In this document: positions 7,585 through 15,916 of the stretch, piece by piece
Position numbering within the stretch: the first letter of the stretch is position 1
Layout of the letters: each line of letters opens with the position of its first letter
The notes under the pieces: model-generated
Databases searched by the model: none
What the model was told of the DNA's origin: nothing
The model's input: the letters and a program-made list of their open reading frames with translations, nothing else
Translations under genes and position numbers: made by a program
DNA from: Promethearchaeota archaeon
GTDB lineage: Archaea; Asgardarchaeota; Lokiarchaeia; Sigyniarchaeales; SOKP01
NCBI GenBank assembly: GCA_008080765.1
Contig: SHMU01000019.1
Span: 1-35,465, forward strand
Direction: 5' to 3'
DNA length: 35,465 nt

Positions 7585-8706
7585 TTAAGAGCTTTGTTTA
7601 AAATGTCCTACAATGCGGTTTTTCTTTTCGAATGGAATTAGTTCTACAATAATGCCTTTAAGTCCACTCCCATCATGAAAAACGGATTTACTGAATTGAA
7701 TAGAAACATTTGTGGAGTTCCCAGGATAAATATCCTCTCCTTCTGTGAATTTGATGGGGGAGATCCTCATATTTACTAATGCATAATATTGTCGTTCGTC
7801 ACCAGGTGTTATTTTTCCGCCTTTAGATTTATAAAACTCGTTCATATGAAATTCAGCAGTAATATTACTTTCTTTTTTAAATATCTCGGGGGTGGCAAGA
7901 AAGAAATTTCTATCAATCTGATTAGGCTTTATACCTTTTAAAACCAAACCTACTCTATCATTTTGATAAGCAATAGTAAAGTCCCTATCTTGTTTTTGGA
8001 TATTTTTAATAACAACTTTTTTGGAAGGTCCATTGAATCCAATAAGCTCTAACATTTGACCTTTTTTTAAGACGCCTTGTTTTATTACCGCAAGTGCCAC
8101 CGTTCCGATACCTTTTACGGGAAATACATGATCTATCAGAATTTTTGTATATGAATTAAAATTAGAATTAGAATTATCATTATTATTTTGTTTCTTAGTC
8201 TGGTCTGAAAATTTCAACCCCAACTCTATTACTTCTTGCTTTAATTTATCAAAATCTTTTTTTTCATGGAGCTCAAAGATTTTAGCATCTTTTAATGTTG
8301 TTGTATGTATGATTTGCCTAAGCTTCTTAATTTCATTCGCTAGTTTCCATTCGTTATTCTTAATATTTGCAAATATGATGATTGTTTGTTTATGATAGAG
8401 CTGACAGAAAATGTCTATGGCGATAAGGAGTTCTCCAATTACCGAATTCAGCCCTACATTTAAATCAACTATTAAAAGAAAGATATCAGTTAATGTAAGG
8501 GTTTGTAATAGGGGCTTTATTTTCTCCGGATACTCTACTGGTGAGACCGCACAAAATATATAATTAAGTTGATCATCTAATCGATTATAAAATTGAATAT
8601 CTGATCTTGTTCCCGGAGCACCGAATGCTTGCCCGATCCATTTATTTAGATCGCTATTTTCACCTAAGATTCCTACATTAAAGCTTCTTTCTATTTTCTC
8701 ATTCAT
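7585..8706 (-). CDS. EF-Tu/EF-1A/SelB-like paralogue with degenerate GTPase domain
   Basis: The C-terminal half is a clear translation-factor domain II (VFPVKGIGTVALAVIKQG, then LIGFNGPSKKVVIKNIQ, then GLVLKGI) followed by a domain III-like barrel. The N-terminal half has the shape of the G domain, but the P-loop GxxxxGK[ST] is missing (NVGILGENSDLNKW is found there) and no NKxD is seen, so it probably does not hydrolyse GTP. The stretch GTRSDIQFYN resembles the EF-Tu-like paralogues known in methanogen genomes. Its role is unknown; it may bind aminoacyl-tRNA, the ribosome or a partner factor. ATG at 8706 was preferred over a TTG at 8727; no ribosome binding site is visible. Confidence 0.75.
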   Translation of the reverse strand: MNEKIERSFNVGILGENSDLNKWIGQAFGAPGTRSDIQFYNRLDDQLNYIFCAVSPVEYPEKIKPLLQTLTLTDIFLLIVDLNVGLNSVIGELLIAIDIFCQLYHKQTIIIFANIKNNEWKLANEIKKLRQIIHTTTLKDAKIFELHEKKDFDKLKQEVIELGLKFSDQTKKQNNNDNSNSNFNSYTKILIDHVFPVKGIGTVALAVIKQGVLKKGQMLELIGFNGPSKKVVIKNIQKQDRDFTIAYQNDRVGLVLKGIKPNQIDRNFFLATPEIFKKESNITAEFHMNEFYKSKGGKITPGDERQYYALVNMRISPIKFTEGEDIYPGNSTNVSIQFSKSVFHDGSGLKGIIVELIPFEKKNRIVGHFKQSS

Positions 8707-9042
8707 ACATAGAGGAAAAACCAACAAAAAACTAAAAGTTTATTATTTCTAAAAAGGAGAGAGGTTTTTTTCTATAAAAAATTATCAAAATCATTCAAAT
8801 TTATTATATACCTTATATGAACGTTTTTCAATTGAAAAGTGGAATGTGGGATGTGAAATATATAGGCAAAATGCGAAAGTTAACATCTGATTTACATATC
8901 ATAAGATTCTTTCCTCATCATCTAATTATTTATTAGTATAAAACAAGGAAACTATAAATAATCCATTCTCCATATTAATAATTATTGAATTAATCTATTG
9001 AATTTGTATTAAAAAGATGTAATGGGTGAGGAGTATTAAGTT
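8707..9042. other. AT-rich divergent promoter region
   Basis: The region separates the EF-Tu-like gene and the broken surface-protein gene. Its right end holds GGGTGAGGAG (about 9024-9033), a good Shine-Dalgarno sequence for the ATG at 9043. No other gene or RNA was recognised. Confidence 0.5.
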
Positions 9043-10720
9043 ATGAACAAAAAAACAATTCTATAGGATAGTGATTGCTACACTTTTATGTTTTTCTTTT
9101 GCTAATTTATCTTTGTCATTTATTACCAAATATAATGAGAAAATGGAGATATTTGCAACTCCAACCATCGAATTGGAAGGTTATACTGGTGCTATACTTC
9201 ATTCATCCCAAACATTGGCATGGGAGGAGAATGGAACTATTATCAGTAATGCCGCCAATAGCCAAGATTCTACGGATATATGTCCAGATGGTTCAGGAGG
9301 GGCTGTTATTGTTAGGACAGATAATAGAGAGGGAGGAGACATAAATATCTATGCTCAAAGAATTAGTGCGGCAGGAGTTAGACAATGGAGCCCTTCAAAT
9401 GGTATAATAATATGCAACGCATCAGGAGATCAAATAAATCCTCAAATATCTAGAACCTCTACAGGAGAGTATATCATTACTTGGAGAGATCAAAGAACTG
9501 ATTTAGGAGATATTTACGCTCAGAAGGTCAGTGCAACAGATATTAGGCAATGGACACCTTCAAATGGAGTAGTATTATGCGATGCATCAGGAGAACAAAC
9601 ATTACAAAAAATTTGTTGCGACAATACCGGAGGTGCCTTTATCGTATGGCAAGATTGGAGAGGTACATATAAAGCTATTTATGCACTAAGAATAGGTTTC
9701 CAAGGCACTATTCATGGAGATACTGATGGCACACGAATAGATGAAGACCAAACCTCTAATCTATTTAATTCATATATATGTTCAGATGGCAATGGAAATG
9801 CATTTATTGCATATTCAGATGAAGATCAAATAAATCCTAATAAAGCCGTGCTTGTGGCACAAAAACTGAACTCAAGCGGTAAAGTCGAATGGGGCGTTAG
9901 AAAGGATCTCTCTTCGGGCGTTGTGGAGAATCAAATTGAACCTAAGATGTGCTCTGATAGTACTGGGGGAGCCATAATCATATGGAGAGATAATAGAAAT
10001 GATATAAGGTATGATAATTATGCTCAGAAAATCAATTCAACTGGAGATCGTTAGTGGGGATCTATTGGCATAGTAGTATGCGATAGCTAAGAAATGCAAG
10101 CTCACGCTCAGATCTGTTCTGATGGTTCCGGAGGCGCCATCATCACGTGGGATGATGATAGAAACATAGTAGGTAAATATGACATCTATGCTCAAAAAAT
10201 TAATGCGAACGGAGTGATACAATGGACCCCTTCGAATGGAGTTATAATATGTAACGCTACAGATGAACAAATATATCCACAAATATGTTCTAATGGTTTT
10301 GGAGGTGCCATCATAACATGGGAAGACCACAGAAACGCACCTGATCCTGGAATATATATACAGGAGATAAATTCAATTGGAGTCATTCAAGCTACAACAT
10401 TAGGAATTGCTTTATGTACTGCAGAGAATAGGCAAATAAACCCACAAATTTGCTGTGATGAAACGGGGGGCGCCATTATTGTATGGCAAGATGAGAGAGA
10501 AGGTGAAGATAGTGATGATCTTTATGCCTAAAAATTAGGTGAAATAAGCTCAAGTACGTTGGGTCCTCTTATTTTAGTCTTAATGATGCAGACTGCAGAA
10601 CCTAGTTTCTTGGAAAGTATTATTGAGTCAATCCAGAAGGATCCATTACCATTTACTATACCGGGGGGAATACTATTAATTCTTATCATTGGAATTGGTA
10701 TTTATTTGAAGAAAAAGTGA
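9043..10720 (+). pseudogene. Broken repeat-rich secreted protein, probable beta-propeller with C-terminal membrane anchor
   Basis: ATG at 9043 follows a good ribosome binding site but is out of frame; removing one A from the run at 9049-9055 would join MNKKQFYRIVIATLLCF, a typical signal peptide, to the long frame. That frame contains about eight units of 50-55 residues with the pattern GGAIIxWxDxR ... YAQKIN ... QW ... CxAxxxQxxPQICSDG, which suggests an eight-bladed beta-propeller. It is interrupted by TAG (10052-10054), TAA (10088-10090) and TAA (10529-10531). Beyond the last stop the frame runs to 10720 and encodes IPGGILLILIIGIGIYLKKK, a membrane anchor like archaeal C-terminal sorting signals. 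Two stops replace a glutamine conserved in the repeats, one base change each. It would sit on the cell surface if intact. Confidence 0.7.
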
Positions 10721-11102
10721 TTCAGTTACGTTAAAGCACTACTCTACTCTGTAAAATTCTAATCAATTAAAATCAATGTAATACCTTTTTTTCTTGTTTT
10801 CTTTTTTTTTAATGATAACGTGAAATAGTAAATTCCTTTAAGAATTACCAAATAAGCTTTCTGCTTAATCAAACATATATTTAAGATTGTGCTAAATTAT
10901 TAACTATTGGATGTGATTGATAGAGTAAAATGTTATTTCTCTTCATCCAATCTATATAAGATTTCATCAAAATTCTTTCCGATAAATCAGCGATTCCAAT
11001 AGTAAAAACTTCATTTAATAGTTACGGATTGTTTAAAATTTCTATCTCTAATTTTTCAAATGTAGATTTGGAAGCTAGATGTATCTCAATATTGATAAAG
11101 TT
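10721..11102. other. Gene-free stretch, possibly with a decayed minus-strand frame
   Basis: No recognisable gene. On the minus strand the frame of the ArsR gene continues after its TAA and reads, with one further TAA at 11022-11024, to a TAA at 10881-10883; the amino acid composition looks protein-like but no family is recognised. T-rich runs near 10787-10812 may end the upstream transcript. Confidence 0.3.
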
Positions 11103-11516
11103 TTATCTGCTTTGGAAAAACTTTGATTTGAAATCATCAGACAATCCGCGTTGCTGAATTTTTTCAAAATCTTTTTTCTCCTTTAATGTAGATTGCAAAT
11201 ATGCATCATTAATCGCATTAAGAAAGAGAAGTGCGTCATCTTTCAACTTATAGATTCCATGATCTGGTCTTTCGATAAGCGGGATATTCATTAATGTGGT
11301 AAGATGATTGGATAGAGCAGTTTTCTTTAAATTAGTTATAGCCTTTAATTCCTCAAATGATTTCTCTCCTAATAATAATGAAATTAAGATTTTTAGTCGA
11401 TTATCATTTGCCATTGATTTAATTACTTCTAAAAGGTTGTTGAAATTAGCTTCGAGTAATTCTACTAATTCAAATATTGATTTATTCTGCATTTCTTTAT
11501 GCATTTCTTCTTGCAT
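11103..11516 (-). CDS. ArsR-like winged-helix transcriptional regulator
   Basis: Residues 22-85 form a winged helix: VIKSMANDNRLKILISLL, then GEKSFEELKAITNLKKTALS with SNHLTTLMNIPLIERPDHG as recognition helix and wing. This is the ArsR/HTH_20 type common in Asgard genomes. No metal-binding cysteines of classical ArsR sensors are present, so the signal is probably sensed elsewhere, perhaps by the GyrI-like product encoded 31 bases upstream in the same operon. The start has no Shine-Dalgarno sequence. The palindrome at 12136-12150 in front of the operon is the likely binding site. Confidence 0.8.
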   Translation of the reverse strand: MQEEMHKEMQNKSIFELVELLEANFNNLLEVIKSMANDNRLKILISLLLGEKSFEELKAITNLKKTALSNHLTTLMNIPLIERPDHGIYKLKDDALLFLNAINDAYLQSTLKEKKDFEKIQQRGLSDDFKSKFFQSR

Positions 11517-11547
11517 TTGATTTTCTTGTATTTTATTTAATTTGAAT

Positions 11548-12069
11548 TTATTTTTCTACTGGTTTGATAGGAATATACCAATCAATTTCTGAAGCAGGAT
11601 TTTCCAATCCAAAATAGCGTTTTTGTTCATAGGCTTGAATTAGGTAAGGATAGCTATTTTGATAATTATTTTTAGGGATCCATTCATCATAAAGATCTTG
11701 GATTTCGGTGTTAGATGAATTTACTTTTGTAGTGACAAGAATGTAATCCGTACGAGGCAAAATTTTAATAAACATTTCTAATGGAATCTCTTCAATATTA
11801 TTAACTTCAATCCCTACAATCACATAGTATTGCTTGGTTTCTCTATATTCCTCAGGCTCTAAATGAACTTCATATCCGAACTCAGGATTAGCATTTATTT
11901 TATCAAGCAAAATAGAATATTTTCTAATTAATCCGCCAAATCTTTTCCATAGCAACCCTATTTCATTCTCATAAGTCCATTCTTTCTTCGAATGGAAATG
12001 GAATGGGTCTCCATAATATACGCACCCTAAAAGCCTAAATACTCTATTTTTTATAATGATAGGTTCCAT
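11548..12069 (-). CDS. GyrI-like (AraC effector-binding type) small-molecule-binding protein
   Basis: The 173-residue product begins IIIKNRVFRLLGCVYYGDPF and goes on through GLLWKRFGG, FGYEVH, YYVIVGIEVN and PRTDYILVTTK to the C-terminal YPYLIQAYEQKRYFG. This is the order of the GyrI-like/AraC effector-binding (SHS2-type) domain, which binds small hydrophobic ligands and is found fused or linked to transcription factors. It has no DNA-binding domain and is followed by an ArsR-type gene, so the two may act together as sensor and DNA binder; that link is inferred. The ATG is probably leaderless, with a TATA-like sequence at about 12096-12104 on the minus strand. Confidence 0.75.
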   Translation of the reverse strand: MEPIIIKNRVFRLLGCVYYGDPFHFHSKKEWTYENEIGLLWKRFGGLIRKYSILLDKINANPEFGYEVHLEPEEYRETKQYYVIVGIEVNNIEEIPLEMFIKILPRTDYILVTTKVNSSNTEIQDLYDEWIPKNNYQNSYPYLIQAYEQKRYFGLENPASEIDWYIPIKPVEK

Positions 12070-12135
12070 AAATTAATGAAAAAATCTATTCTTAATTATA
12101 TATTAGATCTATTCTATTTAAGTATTCCTATTTTT

Positions 12136-12150
12136 TATGAACGGTTCATA
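12136..12150. promoter_or_regulatory. Palindrome between the divergent ArsR/GyrI operon and trmO, candidate operator
   Basis: TATGAAC (12136-12142) and GTTCATA (12144-12150) are perfect inverted copies around one G. It lies 13 bases upstream of the trmO TATA element and about 67 bases before the GyrI start, so one regulator could control both directions. Its GC-containing core makes it stand out from the AT-rich background. Confidence 0.5.
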
Positions 12151-12163
12151 TATTCTAGATAGG

Positions 12164-12172
12164 TTTATATAA
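12164..12172 (+). promoter_or_regulatory. TATA box of trmO
   Basis: TTTATATAA lies 47 bases before the trmO ATG, which would put the transcription start near 12195 and leave a short leader with GGAGA just before the start codon. This matches the archaeal promoter layout. Confidence 0.5.
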
Positions 12173-12219
12173 CACCATTTCCTTTTACTAATCATAGAAA
12201 AAAAATTGGAGAAAATAAA

Positions 12220-12735
12220 ATGAGTTGTAGTAGTGAAAAAATTACGATAAAACCCGTTGGGCATGTAAAAGTTAAGGGAGAAGATCCTATGAATGCGGAA
12301 TATTTCATAGAAATCTTAGAACCTTATCGTAAGGCGTTAAAAGAGTTGGATAAATTTAGCCATGTTATTGTATTCTGGTGGGCAGATCAAAATGATGATG
12401 AAGAGCTTCGATCTTCGGAGCAAGTGTTAACGTGCGTACCTCCTTATGCAGAGGGAGCACCAGAAACAGGGATATTTGCTACCAGATCAGAGTTTCGTCC
12501 GAATCCAATAGCGATAACCATAGCACAGATTTTAGGGATTGATCAAAAGAAGGGATTAGTGAAAGTTAATGGAATGGATGCGTTCAATGGTACTCCTGTT
12601 GTAGATCTAAAAGCGTATTTTCCAATCAGTGATAGGATTCGGGACTGTCATATTGCTCCATGGTTGAAGGATTGGCCGGAATGGCAAGAGGATGGTTTAC
12701 AATGGTGGCTAGAGCAAGGATTTTTTGAAGAATAA
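12220..12735 (+). CDS. trmO: tRNA (N6-threonylcarbamoyladenosine(37)-N6)-methyltransferase TrmO
   Basis: TrmO methylates t6A37 of certain tRNAs using S-adenosylmethionine, tuning decoding next to the anticodon. The product shows the TsaA-like barrel: an opening IKPVGHVKVKG, then FSHVIVFWWAD, then the family hallmark GIFATRSEFRPNPIAIT, then NGTPVVDLKAY, which completes the binding site. The length, 171 residues, fits a protein reduced to the catalytic domain. It is preceded by a TATA box and a weak GGAGA. It reads away from the ArsR/GyrI pair. The TsaA family is firm; other small-molecule methylating roles have been proposed for archaeal members. Confidence 0.88.
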   Translation: MSCSSEKITIKPVGHVKVKGEDPMNAEYFIEILEPYRKALKELDKFSHVIVFWWADQNDDEELRSSEQVLTCVPPYAEGAPETGIFATRSEFRPNPIAITIAQILGIDQKKGLVKVNGMDAFNGTPVVDLKAYFPISDRIRDCHIAPWLKDWPEWQEDGLQWWLEQGFFEE

Positions 12736-12778
12736 AGTAGAAGTGGTAAAAAATTTGAATAAGAAGTGTGTAGTAAAA

Positions 12779-12785
12779 TTTTTTT
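12779..12785 (+). terminator. Oligo-T terminator after trmO
   Basis: A run of seven T about 45 bases after the trmO stop, followed by further T-rich sequence, fits the U-tract termination of archaeal RNA polymerase. Confidence 0.3.
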
Positions 12786-12865
12786 GCTTTTTATTTTATT
12801 AGTTTAGAGTAATAGTATAATAAGAAATAATAATAAAAAAAAGGAAAAGGTAAAAGGTGAGAGAT

Positions 12866-13651
12866 TTGACAGAGATAATTGATATAAATGAAGATAACAT
12901 TAATAAATACGGATTATTTTGTAAGAAAACCAAGAAGAAGGAAATGGGGTACCAAAATAAAGTTGCATGGATTAAGGAGCGGTTGAAAGAGGGATTAAAA
13001 TACAAACTACTCTGGGTTACTGAGGGATATAAGAAGCCTACTTCTCGAGGATTCATAGAATATATCCCGGGTGAATATAACTGGCGTGGAATAAATGCAT
13101 CCAACTGGATGGTAATCCATTGTTTATGGATAACGGGAAGAGTAAAGAAACAAGGATTTGGTAAGAAACTTTTAAATGAAGCAATTAAAGATGCGAAGAA
13201 ACAGCACTTGGATGGCGTGGCGGTCGTTGTTTCTCAAAAATGTAGTGGTCTTGCAAAAGATCTTATTTTTATGAAAGCAGGATTTGAGAAAGTCGATGAG
13301 TGCAGCCCCAATTTTGAGCTATATGCTCTTAAGTTTTCGAAAAAAGCTACAACACCTAAATTCAATCCGATTAAAAAGCAATCAATCGAAGCATGCGGGA
13401 ATGGAGTGACTTTATTATATGCTCATCAATGTCCTTATATTCCGGATGTTATAAATCCAGTTAAGAAATATGCAAATTCAGAAAATATCCCTTTTCAAGT
13501 TAAAAATATTACTACTAGTAGAGAGGCTCAAAACAACAATATCTCTCCTTATGGAGTGTATGGTATTGCATTCAATAATGAAGTTATTTCTTATTGTTTT
13601 CCTAAAAGTGTTTCACAAATTACTGAAATGATTAAGAAAGAAATGCATTAA
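12866..13651 (+). CDS. GNAT acetyltransferase with YoaP-like C-terminal domain, copy 1
   Basis: Residues 1-165 are a GNAT domain; RVKKQGFGKKLLNEA is the acetyl-CoA-binding motif A. The C-terminal part opens GVTLLYAHQCPYIPDV, a thioredoxin-like strand and turn typical of the YoaP-like domain, with one cysteine and no CxxC pair. Substrate unknown. TTG at 12866 was chosen because the downstream paralogue starts at exactly this point (MVKIIDIN against TTG-TEIIDIN) and because GGTGA (12856-12860) lies five bases before it; a GTG at 12857 is part of that Shine-Dalgarno sequence. The paralogue follows after 21 bases, so the two form an operon produced by tandem duplication. Confidence 0.82.
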   Translation: MTEIIDINEDNINKYGLFCKKTKKKEMGYQNKVAWIKERLKEGLKYKLLWVTEGYKKPTSRGFIEYIPGEYNWRGINASNWMVIHCLWITGRVKKQGFGKKLLNEAIKDAKKQHLDGVAVVVSQKCSGLAKDLIFMKAGFEKVDECSPNFELYALKFSKKATTPKFNPIKKQSIEACGNGVTLLYAHQCPYIPDVINPVKKYANSENIPFQVKNITTSREAQNNNISPYGVYGIAFNNEVISYCFPKSVSQITEMIKKEMH

Positions 13652-13672
13652 AAAAATAATAGAGGTAAGAAA

Positions 13673-14449
13673 ATGGTTAAAATAATAGATATTAATAGTG
13701 AAAATGTTGGTGAATATGGTCTATTTTGTCGCAAATCTTACATGAAAGAAGAGGGTAATAAGAAGAAAGTTCATTGGCTTAAAAAAAGATTTGAAGAAGG
13801 ATTAAAATATAAACTCCTACTAGTAAAGGAGCGTGGTAAATTAAATTCTCGAGGGTTCATAGAATACATTCCAGGAGAGTTTGCTTGGCGTGGAATAAAC
13901 GCAAAGGGATGGATGAGCATCATTTGTCTATGGGTAACAGGACAGGCTAAGAAGAAGGGATATGGTTCAAAATTATTAAATGAAGCAATTAAAGATGCAA
14001 AAGAGAAAGGGATGAATGGAGTGGTGGGAATGACCGCGAAAAAACAAGGCTGGCTTCCAAGACCGGATATTTATGAGAAAAATGGATTTGAGATGGTGGA
14101 TGAATATGAACCCTATTTTGGATTATATGCAAAATCATTAAAAAAGGATGCTCCTACACCTACATTTATTAAGTCATTAAGTGATAATAGAATAAAATAC
14201 AGTGAAGGGATTACTGTTTTCTATACCCATCAATGTCCCCATATTTTAAATATGATCAAAGAAATAGAAGAATTGGCTAAAAATGAAAACATTCCCATTA
14301 GATTAGAATTACTCTCAAGTGCAAAAGATGTTAAAGAAAAAGCAATCCATCCTTATGGAGTTTTCTCAGTCTTATATAAAGGAGAATTAATAACATATAA
14401 ACCCGGTATGAGAAAGGAAACATTAGAACGGTTAAAAGAAAGATTCTAA
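13673..14449 (+). CDS. GNAT acetyltransferase with YoaP-like C-terminal domain, copy 2
   Basis: This is a tandem paralogue of the preceding gene, alike over its whole length: the same IIDIN start, SRGFIEYIPGE, the acetyl-CoA motif QAKKKGYGSKLLNEAIKDAK and a C-terminal YoaP-like domain with VFYTHQCPHILNM. The motif region GVVGMTAKKQGWLPRPDIYEKNGFEMV is better preserved as a GNAT C-terminal half than in copy 1. Its ATG follows GAGGTAAG at good spacing. The 21-base gap indicates co-transcription with copy 1. The family acetylates small molecules or proteins; the substrate is not predictable here. Confidence 0.85.
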   Translation: MVKIIDINSENVGEYGLFCRKSYMKEEGNKKKVHWLKKRFEEGLKYKLLLVKERGKLNSRGFIEYIPGEFAWRGINAKGWMSIICLWVTGQAKKKGYGSKLLNEAIKDAKEKGMNGVVGMTAKKQGWLPRPDIYEKNGFEMVDEYEPYFGLYAKSLKKDAPTPTFIKSLSDNRIKYSEGITVFYTHQCPHILNMIKEIEELAKNENIPIRLELLSSAKDVKEKAIHPYGVFSVLYKGELITYKPGMRKETLERLKERF

Positions 14450-14489
14450 GGTAATCTACTAAAATAATTCAACAACTAGACTGAAGAAA

Positions 14490-15164
14490 ATGATTGAGAT
14501 TCAATGGCTTTCTCACGCAGCTTTTAAAATCAAAACAAATAATAAAATTATCTATATAGATCCAAGATATATGAAAAAAAATAAGGAGTATATAAGGGAG
14601 TATTTTGAACATCCTGAGAAGGCAGATATCCTTCTTTTTACACATCATCATGCCGACCATTGTTATCCTTCATCTTTTGCTAAAATGCAAAAAAACAACA
14701 CATTGAAGATTGGACCAATTAAGTGCAAAGAGTGTATTGGGAAAGATTCTACATTTATACAAGCGGGAGAAACTTTAGAGCTTAATGATATTATGATTAC
14801 TGTGGTAGAAGCTTATAATATTAAACGCAAAAGAAAGGGGGGTGGTTTGTATCATCCTAAGGGTCTCGGGGTGGGATATATCTTACAATAAGATGAAAAA
14901 ACAATTTATCATGCGGGAGATACAGAATTAATCCCAGAAATGAGAGACTTTCCGCCGATTGACGTTGCCTTGTTACCAATAGGTGATAAATTTACGATGT
15001 CCATTGGAGAAGCTTTGAGAACTGCGTTACTCATGCAACCGAATATAGTTATTCCTATGCATTGTCATAATTCAAATTCGGAAGACTTTAAAAGCAAAAT
15101 AGAAGCTAACTCCGATATTAAAGTAGAACTATTAAAAATGGGAGAGAATTTTCAATATCTATAA
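14490..15164 (+). pseudogene. Metallo-beta-lactamase-fold hydrolase (UPF0173-like) interrupted by an in-frame TAA
   Basis: The first part (14490-14891) has the metal site HHHADHC and ends GVGYILQ-TAA. The same frame then continues DEKTIYHAGDTE and runs to 15164 with VALLPIGDKFTMSIGEA and PMHCHN, which supply the remaining metal ligands. Together they make a full-length protein of about 224 residues; the stop at 14889-14891 falls at a position normally held by a hydrophobic residue between two beta-strands. The first ATG after the stop (14940) lies beyond the HAGDT motif, so neither half would be active alone. Recent inactivation, a sequencing error or readthrough are all possible. The ATG at 14490 has no strong ribosome binding site. 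Confidence 0.75.
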
Positions 15165-15337
15165 ATTCTTATTTTTTTTAGAAGTTACACATATTTGAAA
15201 ATTGGTTGTTTTTTTTCAAGGATTAGCCTCCCTTTTCTTCAATAAATATCGCTACTTGAGAAAAAGGATAAGAAAAAGAAGAAAAGGATTGAATATGGAA
15301 GTATTTATCCTTCAGATTCATCTATTTGTTATTAAAT

Positions 15338-15844
15338 TTAAAGTAATTCAGGATTTATAAGAATAGCAAAAATCCCATAAAATATGCCGACTATAATCCC
15401 GGGCAATAATGTTTTAAAGATTTCTTCTGGGACATTATAGTTGAGGATTGCTATATTTATCACATACAAGATGACTGCACAAATGCCCGCAATAAGAAAC
15501 CATGTACCTATTGCTAACCATTTACCTGCTCCAGAGAGCCATCCAGTAATTATTGCTGCTACTGTAGGGGAAATAAGATATCCAATATTGAGAAAGACAA
15601 TTGCTCCCCCGTTTTCACTAGCTAAAAAAAGGGTATTATACATTGCACTCGTTGCAGCGTAGGGTGCTACAGTCGCGGGCCCTAAAAGATATTCAAGAAT
15701 ATTAGCAATATTAAAATCATCCGCAATTCCATGCCCAATAGCCGCAAAGAGAAGGTTTAAGCCCAGAAATACAGCCATCCCAATCCCCAATGCGAAATAA
15801 AATCCCTTTTTAAATGCTAATCGTTCTAAGCTAATTTTGTCCAT
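15338..15844 (-). CDS. Membrane protein of unknown function, short member of a family found three times in this window
   Basis: Hydrophobicity suggests five membrane segments: FYFALGIGMAVFLGLNLLFA, a second around LLGPATVAPYAATSA, VFLNIGYLISPTVAAIITG, WLAIGTWFLIAGICAVILYV and a C-terminal LLPGIIVGIFYGIFAIL. Segments 3-5 match, by eye, those of the two larger proteins at 25171 and 26286, with the same small-residue pattern (ISPTVAAIITGWLSG against VASVIAAILSGYFGE) and the same last helix. The larger paralogues have a long loop before the final helix that this one lacks. It is divergent from the HypE-like gene at 15917 with 72 bases between, so a shared promoter region is possible. No function is known to me. 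Confidence 0.7.
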   Translation of the reverse strand: MDKISLERLAFKKGFYFALGIGMAVFLGLNLLFAAIGHGIADDFNIANILEYLLGPATVAPYAATSAMYNTLFLASENGGAIVFLNIGYLISPTVAAIITGWLSGAGKWLAIGTWFLIAGICAVILYVINIAILNYNVPEEIFKTLLPGIIVGIFYGIFAILINPELL

Positions 15845-15916
15845 TTCTAATTCCAGTTTAAAAGTGATTAAATTAAAAATTGTAATTCATTTTAATTATT
15901 ATAGATTTTTAAAGTT

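Noticed and set aside
10881-11105. In-frame continuation of the ArsR gene past two TAA codons
   Set aside because: The ArsR-type protein already has its usual length at the first TAA, and the continuation matches no family I know. It is noted only as part of the gene-free stretch.
12100-12111. ATATTAGATCTA shared with the palindrome at 34742
   Set aside because: Twelve matching bases in DNA of about 30 percent GC are expected by chance at this scale.
9043-15164. Reassignment of TAA/TAG to glutamine, suggested by stops at glutamine positions in the surface-protein gene
   Set aside because: TAA ends most of the intact genes in the window, one stop in the same gene aligns with serine and the hydrolase stop aligns with a hydrophobic residue. 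Mutation or sequence error is simpler.
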